This document shows, piece by piece, positions 54,285-61,343 of a DNA stretch of 64,000 bases. Origin of the DNA: Termitidicoccus mucosus (GTDB lineage Bacteria; Verrucomicrobiota; Verrucomicrobiia; Opitutales; Opitutaceae); NCBI RefSeq assembly GCF_038725785.1, contig NZ_CP109796.1, positions 310,001-374,000 on the forward strand, in the 5' to 3' direction. Below the pieces are notes generated by a model. The model was not told the origin of the DNA. It made no database searches and saw nothing but the letters and a program-made list of their open reading frames with translations. How positions within the stretch are numbered: the stretch's first letter is position 1; each line of letters opens with the position of its first letter. A program made the translations under genes and the position numbers.

Positions 54285-54506
54285 TCACTTGGTCGTCTCT
54301 GTCAGAGCTCGTTCAAACCAACCGATGACAGACTCGAGATGCGCCCGGCCATAAATACGAATGAATTCGCGTATTTGCCGGTCCTCGGTGTTGCGTAGCG
54401 CCGAGATGCGCCGATTGCAAAATTCAGGGCTAAGCGTAAGGGCGCATCTTACTTCGATGCAATGCCTCCATTCGCTGTAATTTGTGGGGATAAAAACGTC
54501 TCGCAT
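54285..54506 (-). CDS. small conserved-looking protein preceding CobW
   Basis: From ATG 54506 the protein is [20 protein letters not shown]... and ends ...[15 protein letters not shown], 73 residues, soluble and alpha-helical. Cys and His in WRHCIEVRC and EFCNRRI could bind metal. I have an impression that similar small proteins accompany COG0523 genes elsewhere, but I cannot name the family. A TTG start at 54542 (12 residues longer) would place it 25 bases after motif copy 5, against 61 for the ATG. Confidence 0.65.
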   Translation of the reverse strand: MRDVFIPTNYSEWRHCIEVRCALTLSPEFCNRRISALRNTEDRQIREFIRIYGRAHLESVIGWFERALTETTK

Positions 54507-54567
54507 GGCTTTGGTTGTGTTTGAAATCAAATCCACCCACAATCCGAAGCGCGGGTGGCGAAACAGT

Positions 54568-54587
54568 AGCTTAGCAAAGTCGTCAAG
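54568..54587 (-). promoter_or_regulatory. island motif copy 5 (before small protein-CobW unit)
   Basis: It reads CTTGACGACTTTGCTAAGCT on the minus strand, one base different from copy 1. With copy 6 it forms a divergent pair 282 bases apart. Confidence 0.78.
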
Positions 54588-54869
54588 CGGAGCCGATGCG
54601 AACGCACTCTCTTAAGAAACCCTTGAAAAGATCTCTAATGACGACGAGCGGTTGGAACTCTCAGCGCCGGTTCCATCGGCAATCGGAACATCGCCCTCAT
54701 CAACACCGGCACCACCCGAATCTCCATCCAAAATGAAACGGTTGGTCCCGGAGGTCTTGACCAAAATCGGGCATCTACACGACGGCTGGCGTGTGAATTT
54801 TGTCGCCCTTGGCAAACCCTTGTGGTCGATGGGGCTCATTGGCACCGTCAGGAATGTGGATGCGGCACG

Positions 54870-54889
54870 CTTGACAGCTTTGTTAGGCT
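54870..54889 (+). promoter_or_regulatory. island motif copy 6 (plus strand, before hcp3)
   Basis: It reads CTTGACAGCTTTGTTAGGCT on the plus strand, three differences from copy 1. It ends 20 bases before the hcp3 ATG, almost the 19-base spacing of hcp1 and hcp2. The 282 bases between copies 5 and 6 hold no gene I can support. Confidence 0.68.
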
Positions 54890-54909
54890 AGATCGTTTTT
54901 ATCCAATTC

Positions 54910-55320
54910 ATGATCTTCGCGCAACTACGTCGACACCCGTTTTGGCAGCGCCTTATCGCGTTGACAGGCGTGACGTTAATCATCGCGTTCAGTCTGTTGG
55001 CGGTCAATTCTGCGGCTCATGAATGGGTATGCGCGCATCATGGCAATACATTGGATAATGAATTGCATCATGCCTGCGACGGTTATGGTGCGAGACATGA
55101 CGGTGAATCAGCTTCACACACCGCCAACCATGCGGACGACGCTGCGGGCGGTTGCATCGTTACGCTTTTTGCCAATGGCCATGTGCTTGGTTTGCTCGTT
55201 GCGTTGATAGCGCTGGCCATCTTGCAGCCGCGTCTCGAACAGGTTTTCTCCGAGAAAAAGTTTGTTTTTTCTCGCATGGCGCATGCGCTGCCACCGGGTC
55301 GCGCGCCGCCGTTGAGCTGA
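54910..55320 (+). CDS. His/Cys-rich two-helix membrane protein, paralog 3 (hcp3)
   Basis: This 136-residue paralog of hcp1 has the helix LIALTGVTLIIAFSLLAVNS, then AAHEWVCAHHGNTLDNELHH. A loop with many His and two Cys follows, then the signature GGCIVTLFANGHVLGLLVAL (second helix). The end HALPPGRAPPLS is nearly identical to the hcp1 end. It is the only member on the plus strand and is followed, 350 bases on, by the start of a TonB receptor gene. That repeats the hcp1-TonB order. Metal binding or partnership with the receptor is inferred. Confidence 0.7.
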   Translation: MIFAQLRRHPFWQRLIALTGVTLIIAFSLLAVNSAAHEWVCAHHGNTLDNELHHACDGYGARHDGESASHTANHADDAAGGCIVTLFANGHVLGLLVALIALAILQPRLEQVFSEKKFVFSRMAHALPPGRAPPLS

Positions 55321-55670
55321 ATCCCTTTCTTTTCACGCAAAACATACCGAACCCACACGGTTCGGAGTTTGTTTGTCGTTTTATCTCACGCTCGTCCACC
55401 TGCCTGTCGGCATATTGAGATTCGTCGATGCGCAGAGCCAGGAGCGTATGACGAATCGACAACTCCTGTCGGCGATCAGCATGCAGCAGCCATGATCGGG
55501 ATAATTGCATGAGATTCCACTGATCTTTAAAAATTTTTGATCATAGTATACGAAGTCGCCACGACTTGTAGTCTTGGCCTCCATGTTCCGCCTCAACCCA
55601 GTCAGTAACAATCCGAGGTTGCAGTCTATTCGGATTCCCAATCCTCGGATAAAATCCACCAGTCATTTCC
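55321..55670. other. intergenic region before a truncated TonB receptor
   Basis: These 350 bases hold no convincing ORF on either strand. The stretch AAAAATTTTTGATCATAGTATACG (near 55525-55552) is AT-rich and could be part of a promoter. No copy of the 20-bp motif is present. Confidence 0.5.
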
Positions 55671-55985
55671 ATGTCCGCCTCTCAATTCGCTCAGTCAATC
55701 GCAGGTCCTTCAGCAACTAATTATAAACGCAATCGCTGCCATCTTCATATCGGCCTCACGAGTTCTCTTATTCTATTCATTGCGACAAATATACTGATGC
55801 GAGCGCAGTCCGCATCCGTCGCTTCTGCCCATGATGAATCGCCTGTATCGCTGGAACGCTTTGTGGTTACTTCCAGCCGGAGTATGCAGCCGCTGGCCGA
55901 CATTCCGCAACGGGTTGAATTGATCGATGGGGCTGCGGTGTCCGAGGCTCCTTCCTGGACTTTTGTTGATGTTTTCGCCCGAAGA
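55671..55985 (+). pseudogene. truncated TonB-dependent receptor (first ~105 residues)
   Basis: A signal segment (SSLILFIATNILMRAQS) is followed by a plug start: PVSLERFVVTSSRSMQPLAD, IPQRVELIDGAAVSEAPSWT, FVDVF. The frame then runs into unrelated sequence and stops at 56009. The receptor barrel is absent. The break coincides with the truncated 3' end of the esterase gene on the other strand, so a deletion or rearrangement joined the two. With hcp3 it mirrors the intact hcp1-TonB pair. Confidence 0.75.
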
Positions 55986-56574
55986 GAAATCCGGCGGCGG
56001 AAAACTTGATAGTGTTGATTGTATTCGGACTGCATGCAATCCACGGTGACGCGAGGTTGATATCGGACGCAGGTTCGCCAGCCCTAGTCTTTTTTATTTT
56101 CAGCATTCGTATCTGCGGAAACTCCGCCATACGGATGGCTTCGTCGGCACCCAAAATGGGTTTCAGGCTGCGTTCGCCGATAAGCGGCATTTCCATGTTG
56201 GATTGTCCCGCACAAAGCCACACCTCGCCAACGACAACATCCGCAAAACGCACGCGGGACACAGCCGCGTCTTTTGTTTTTCCGGTGACCGCCAACTCGC
56301 GCGGCTCAGCGCTCGCATCCAGCGGGTTGAATCGCACCAGCCATCGTCCGTCGGCGCCTGTGGTCGTTTGCTTCTTCTGGCCGGCAAACTCAACCGTGAT
56401 GATTTCGGCAACATCCGCTGTGCCCCACACAGGCGCCGGCATGTCGCGTTGAAAGACCATGTGGTCGGCAAATACCTGCGGCAATGTCGGCTTTACCTCC
56501 ACCACGATACTCCAGCCAACAGCGAGGGCCGCGCCGATAATCAGGAAGCACGCGGGCGATTTTGACTTTGTCAT
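55985..56574 (-). pseudogene. truncated sialate-O-acetylesterase-like (SASA) enzyme
   Basis: From ATG 56574 come a signal anchor and TLPQVFADHMVFQRDMPAPV. An Ig-like domain follows, then the block I motif VWLCAGQSNMEMPL with the catalytic Ser, and SPWIACSPNTINTIKFSAAG. This matches the N-terminal third of SASA-family carbohydrate acetylesterases. After FLFGR (about 55985) the homology stops and the frame reads into the opposite-strand TonB fragment until 55867. The catalytic His and Asp are lost. It is the last gene of the rhamnogalacturonan operon and starts 3 bases after the PL11 gene; the intact enzyme probably removed acetyl groups from the pectin backbone. Confidence 0.8.
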
Positions 56575-56576
56575 TT

Positions 56577-58535
56577 TTAGCGAGTGTCGGTCGCTGTCTG
56601 AGGTTCCTTGAGTGTTGTAACAATGTTCGGCTGTGCCGGCGGCGTCATGCCTTCGCCGAGGTAAAAGCTCGGGTGCGGCGGTTGGTTGTAGCCGACATTT
56701 TGCCATGCGATAGCTTCGCGATACTGGCGGTCGTGCATAAGCGTGTGAAAGCGGTGCTTGGTCGGTATCGTTGTTGTGTAGATGCGGAGTTCGTGGTTGT
56801 CCTTTGTTTTGAATATTACCTCTTCGCGCCAGTCTCCGAAAATATCGGCGCTTAATACTGGTGTGGCTTTGGTGCCATTGCCCGATTCACATTCGGGGTC
56901 AGTGAGAAGTGTCTCGATTTTTTCCAATTTCCAATTCCACTTCGAGATTGTCACTTTATCCAATAGTTCGCGCAGCAGGTCGCCGTCCCACCAAGCGAGG
57001 AAGCTCAATTGTTTCAGCTTTGTTTTGGAGACGTTCTCGCCCTTGCAAGAATAGATATTTCCCACTGGCGCCCACACCTCGTAACCTTTGTAGCGTGGGT
57101 CAATATCGCCTGCAACACCACGGCCTATGTCGTCCCATTCTTTGTCAGTGTATCCAAATATTAATTTTCCAGTCCGTGCATCGCGAAATTCGATGCCGGC
57201 ATTGCCGTAGGCCTTTTTCTTTTCATGAACCATGAAGATTTGCTGTCCTTCCCGCGTCGGGTCCATGACGCTCATGTGCAATGCATCGCCGTGACCGAGT
57301 CCGGTTGAATACAGCCCCTTGCCATCGTGGTCTATTGCGCACGCGCCGTAAGTAATTTCGTCGCATCCATCGCCATCAACATCGCCAACGCTGAGACTGT
57401 GCGCACCTTGTCCGGCATATTTATCGTTGCCAAGCGTGCCGTCAGCGCTGTCAAAAACCCAACGCTGCGTGAGTTTCCCATTCCGCCAATCCCATGCGGC
57501 AAGCACGGAGCGGGCATAATAACCGCGACACATGACAAGACTCGGCCGCTGTCCGTCCAAATATGCAATGCACGCGAGGAAACGGTCAACGCGGTTGCCG
57601 TAGTCGTCGCCCCAATCACTAATTTTGCCGCGTGCGGGCACATAATCAACCGTGGCCATCGCCGCGCCTGTGCGACCGTTGAAAATTGTGAGATATTCGG
57701 GACCGTCGAGAATCTTGCCCATGGGTTTTCCCGTGATGGTGCGATAGTCGGCATCCGCGTCACCGATAACTTTGCCGACACCATCGACGGTGCCGTCGGC
57801 GGTTTTGCAGGCAATTTCGGCAATGCCATCTCCATCGAGGTCGTAAACCATGAACTGTGTGTAGTGCGAACCGGAGCGAATGTTTTTTCCAAGGTCGATG
57901 CGCCAGAGAAATTGTCCATTAATTTTGTAGGCATCGAGGTAGGTATTTCCGGAATACCCCGTGTGGGCGTTGTCCTTCCAATTTGTGGGTTTCCATTTTA
58001 GAACGATTTCGTATTCACCATCACCGTCGAGATCGCCGACCGACGCCTCGCAGGCCTCATAAGTATAAGCGATTCCATCCGGTGCTGTTCCACCTTTCGG
58101 AATACGCAATGGAATCGAGAGATACGGCAGGGCCGGGCAATTTGCCGAAAGTGTATTCAGCACCGTTTTTCTTTTTTTGTCGCTCAAGGTGTCACCCGCA
58201 GGCAGCTCATTGCTATCGGCTCCAATGGCGCGCACCACATATATATTTTGTTTGGAAAAATCCGCCTTTGTATCGGTGAAAATCGTCCCTTGGACAATGG
58301 GTTCGCTGTTTATCTTAACGGGAGCGCCGCTACTCGTTATACGATACACATTAAACGCCGTTTCGCGTGGCTCCGTGCCCAGCAATCGCCAGCTGACATA
58401 TACACTCTTCTTGCCTGTGCGAACGGCCACGACACCGCGGTCGAGATTTTCCATGAGCGAAGGCTGCATTGCATTCGCCTGACAGAGAGCGACTAACAAG
58501 GCCGTCATGATAAAAATGGAGTTATATTTTTTCAT
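56577..58535 (-). CDS. rhamnogalacturonan lyase, polysaccharide lyase family 11 type
   Basis: From ATG 58535 there is a signal peptide (SIFIMTALLVALCQANA). An N-terminal Ig-like domain begins MENLDRGVVAVRTGKKSVYV. The eight-bladed propeller of PL11 follows, with calcium-type repeats: VGDLDGDGEYEIVLKW, YDLDGDGIAEIACKTADGTV, VGDVDGDGCDEITYGA and SADIFGDWREEVIFKT. It ends YNQPPHPSFYLGEGM. At 652 residues the length is as expected. The enzyme cleaves the rhamnose-galacturonic acid backbone of rhamnogalacturonan I by beta-elimination, outside the cytoplasm. It is third in a leftward operon after GH2 and the exo-lyase gene. Confidence 0.92.
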   Translation of the reverse strand: MKKYNSIFIMTALLVALCQANAMQPSLMENLDRGVVAVRTGKKSVYVSWRLLGTEPRETAFNVYRITSSGAPVKINSEPIVQGTIFTDTKADFSKQNIYVVRAIGADSNELPAGDTLSDKKRKTVLNTLSANCPALPYLSIPLRIPKGGTAPDGIAYTYEACEASVGDLDGDGEYEIVLKWKPTNWKDNAHTGYSGNTYLDAYKINGQFLWRIDLGKNIRSGSHYTQFMVYDLDGDGIAEIACKTADGTVDGVGKVIGDADADYRTITGKPMGKILDGPEYLTIFNGRTGAAMATVDYVPARGKISDWGDDYGNRVDRFLACIAYLDGQRPSLVMCRGYYARSVLAAWDWRNGKLTQRWVFDSADGTLGNDKYAGQGAHSLSVGDVDGDGCDEITYGACAIDHDGKGLYSTGLGHGDALHMSVMDPTREGQQIFMVHEKKKAYGNAGIEFRDARTGKLIFGYTDKEWDDIGRGVAGDIDPRYKGYEVWAPVGNIYSCKGENVSKTKLKQLSFLAWWDGDLLRELLDKVTISKWNWKLEKIETLLTDPECESGNGTKATPVLSADIFGDWREEVIFKTKDNHELRIYTTTIPTKHRFHTLMHDRQYREAIAWQNVGYNQPPHPSFYLGEGMTPPAQPNIVTTLKEPQTATDTR

Positions 58536-58558
58536 CGGACAAAATCCATTGGCAATTT

Positions 58559-61333
58559 TCACTCTGCCATCTTATCTCCGACAAGCGCGAGACATTGAAT
58601 CGCGGACAGCCCCCACTGCGCGCTGAGATTTGTGCCGACCCATGTGGCTTCGTCGATTGGATTCAATACGGCCGTGCCTTCAATGCGTTTTGTTTTGAGA
58701 CTCACCTCGGCCCAGTCGCCCGCATAGCCGGGATAATCGGCAAGGTTGAAGTTCTTCCACGCGCGTGCGGCGAGTTTGGCATCGCCATTCATTTTTGCAG
58801 CGTAAGCGAGAAGTCGAGAGTGGGCCTGAGTCAGTGAGCCGTTTCTAAAATCCGTCCCCAGTGCGGCGACACGCTCGCTCTTCGATGCGGAATAGAGCGT
58901 GCAATACTGGAGCCACGCTTTTTTGAAGCCTTCATATTCGTGCTGGCTCGCAGTGAGCTGGATGAGTTCCGAGAAAATCTCCACCGCGCCAAAAACGGCA
59001 TCAAGATGAGAGACGGAAACGGGTTTGCCGTCAGCGGAAAGTTTTCCGCGCAATGTGAGCGGCTCGATGCTGCCGTCAGCGACCTTGTAGCCGTAACGGT
59101 CGCTCGTGAAAAATCCGAGAGGCATTTTGCCCCAGTCGCGCATGCCGCGCAGGAGCTTGTCGCGATACTTCATATCGCCGCCGCGTTCCCATTCGGTGAG
59201 CCATGCCGCGGCGAGGTTGGCCCAATCAATGCCAAAGCTCACACGCGCATCGTACCCGCCGAGCGGCGAGGCGTCGCCAAGTTTGCGTGCGGGGTCAACA
59301 TCGTTGAGTTTTTGGTCAACATCGAGAAGCTCGCGCAAAATGTCGCCGATGCGTTCATCCGCGGTAAGAAAATAATAGATGCGGCGATAACTCGCGGTGC
59401 TGATGCGCACTTGTTTTGCCGAGCAACCCCAGTGTTGCACGTTGTGCCGCGAACCGAGCCCGGCGAACCGGCCTGTGTGATAGGTGTCCACTTCGCTGGT
59501 GTGCCGTGTCATCGCTTCGGCGAAGCGGAAGACATCGGCCCGCCCCGTGCGCAGGTAATAATACCAAAGCCAGAGGTCGGTGGAGAGCTCGGAGTTATCC
59601 CACGCATTGCCGCCGATGTCGTATTTCCACACGTGGCGGTCACGGTCGTAGGAGTGCATGACATCGCCGTAATTCCAAAAACCATACCAATGCCGCTGGT
59701 CGATTTGTTTTTTGTAATACTCGATTTGCCATTCGAGGCGGTCTTCGATTGCGGCCTTCGCCGGCGTGGAGCGGTCGGGCAGCGACCAGACATTGCCGAA
59801 CACATTTGCAGCCAGAATGCGCGCGGGCGAGCAAACCAAGCGCGCGGGCTCACGCACAAGCGCAGCCATGTCGGCAAATGTTTCGCGAGCAGGCGTGGCG
59901 CCGACGGCCCAGAGATAGATTTCACTTGTGCGGGCGATTCCATGAGCATCGCCGAAACCGGGTTCGTAATCCTCATAGGTGATTTCGAGTCCGCCCTTGT
60001 ATTGTTTCTCAAAAGTGTCCTGCCCCATGCCGTCATGATAGAAGCGCAAATCCATCGCGGGCGCGCCGGGTGAATAGAGCCAGATCGTAACCTCTGCAGC
60101 GTCGGTGTGGGCGTTGCGAATATCGAGTTGCGAGGGATGACGTTGCCAGAAATCGCGCAGGCCAAAAATGACACCGCCGCCGGTCGCACCGCCGATGTAA
60201 CCGACACCGGAAGCACGATGACCTTGGTCAGCGTCAATCCAGCCGTGCCCGGCTTTGGTGCGTTTGCGAATGGTGAATCCATTGGCGGAAAGTTGCGCGA
60301 GTGTCACATCGCCCCATGCGGGAATGTATTGCAGGCGTTCGCTGACTTGCTGGTTAAACGTTTCCACTGGCGGACACGCGCGGCCGTCGATTTGGGCATT
60401 CTTGACTGGATTCGCTTCATTTTTTGCGTCGGGGTCACGACGAATGCCCGTGAGTCCGCGCACGGCCTCGGCCCAGAGTCCGCGTCCTTCGCCAGCGAAA
60501 CGCACATGCCGGTCGTGCATGAGGTCGGTCATTGGCACATCGAAGCGCATGCCGAGGCCGCGAATGAAATCCTTCTCCGCATCGCCATCGAAAACGAATG
60601 AGTGCATCATACGAACCGCTTCTCCGCCCGCGTAAAAATATAGACGCAGCGTAAAAGGCAGCCATGCGCGTTCTTTGCCAGTGTGTCGACCTTTGATCTT
60701 CACGACAGCGCGGACGGGACCGTTTTGTTCGACAGTGACAGTGTCGATCTTGCTTTGAAATGTATCGATTTGCTGCGTGCCAGCTACACCGTCTAGGTCG
60801 GGCGCTGACGAACTAAGAGCGATGAGTCGTCCGTTGGTCAAAACCGGTTTCCCGTCGCGAGTAATCCTTTGCACCAACACGTCGCCCGATTTGGCGATAG
60901 CGCAACGAATGACGCCAGTATCGACTTCAAAAACGTCAGTCGTCTCGCGAACTTTGAGCGATTTTTCCGGCGCGGTGGGAGTACCGGGCGTGATGGCGAG
61001 ATTATTATCAACCGCAATGCCTGCCGGAATCGCATGCGCCGTCCATTTGATCGAACCATCCGGCCACCATGCGGTCGCCCAGCTTTGTACCGGAATGGAT
61101 TTTCCAGACGCATCACGGAGCGCGAGCGCGGTGTCTTTCGGTATACTGCCCATAGGCCACGGCACGCCCCAAGTCGTGCCGATGTTGATCGCGGGTGCCG
61201 CGCCGTCGAGCCAGACAGCTGAAGGAGTCGAAGACAACTTGTTGTCTTCAACACTTGCGCTCAGCGGCATGCAAAGCAGCAACGCAGCGACAGCCGTGGC
61301 AAAATTCTTAGCGAATGAGCAATGAGCAATCAT
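58559..61333 (-). CDS. exo-rhamnogalacturonan lyase-like protein (PL26 type)
   Basis: From ATG 61333 a signal peptide (FATAVAALLLCMPLSA) is followed by an N-terminal RIFT-barrel-like domain (VPWPMGSIPKDTALALRDAS, WATAWWPDGSIKWTAHAI). A long middle beta-domain and an alpha/alpha-barrel-like C-terminus follow (HWYGFWNYGDVMHSYDRD, WDNSELSTDLWLWYYYLRTG). The layout and length (~924 residues) match exo-acting rhamnogalacturonan lyases related to PL26. Assignment to PL26 is by recall of motifs. It would release unsaturated disaccharide from chain ends and work with the PL11 endo-enzyme. The GH2 stop lies 10 bases upstream and PL11 starts 23 bases downstream. Confidence 0.75.
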   Translation of the reverse strand: MIAHCSFAKNFATAVAALLLCMPLSASVEDNKLSSTPSAVWLDGAAPAINIGTTWGVPWPMGSIPKDTALALRDASGKSIPVQSWATAWWPDGSIKWTAHAIPAGIAVDNNLAITPGTPTAPEKSLKVRETTDVFEVDTGVIRCAIAKSGDVLVQRITRDGKPVLTNGRLIALSSSAPDLDGVAGTQQIDTFQSKIDTVTVEQNGPVRAVVKIKGRHTGKERAWLPFTLRLYFYAGGEAVRMMHSFVFDGDAEKDFIRGLGMRFDVPMTDLMHDRHVRFAGEGRGLWAEAVRGLTGIRRDPDAKNEANPVKNAQIDGRACPPVETFNQQVSERLQYIPAWGDVTLAQLSANGFTIRKRTKAGHGWIDADQGHRASGVGYIGGATGGGVIFGLRDFWQRHPSQLDIRNAHTDAAEVTIWLYSPGAPAMDLRFYHDGMGQDTFEKQYKGGLEITYEDYEPGFGDAHGIARTSEIYLWAVGATPARETFADMAALVREPARLVCSPARILAANVFGNVWSLPDRSTPAKAAIEDRLEWQIEYYKKQIDQRHWYGFWNYGDVMHSYDRDRHVWKYDIGGNAWDNSELSTDLWLWYYYLRTGRADVFRFAEAMTRHTSEVDTYHTGRFAGLGSRHNVQHWGCSAKQVRISTASYRRIYYFLTADERIGDILRELLDVDQKLNDVDPARKLGDASPLGGYDARVSFGIDWANLAAAWLTEWERGGDMKYRDKLLRGMRDWGKMPLGFFTSDRYGYKVADGSIEPLTLRGKLSADGKPVSVSHLDAVFGAVEIFSELIQLTASQHEYEGFKKAWLQYCTLYSASKSERVAALGTDFRNGSLTQAHSRLLAYAAKMNGDAKLAARAWKNFNLADYPGYAGDWAEVSLKTKRIEGTAVLNPIDEATWVGTNLSAQWGLSAIQCLALVGDKMAE

Positions 61334-61343
61334 GAAAATGATT

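Noticed and set aside
54612..54845. ORFs in the gap between motif copies 5 and 6
   Set aside because: Short frames on both strands have no convincing start signal or family; TSGTNRFILDGDSGG on the minus strand is suggestive of a decayed gene but too little to call.
43265..54889. Reading the 20-bp motif as a classical Zur or Fur box
   Set aside because: It has no palindrome and does not resemble the AT-rich Zur/Fur consensus; at best two weak direct 8-mers are visible.
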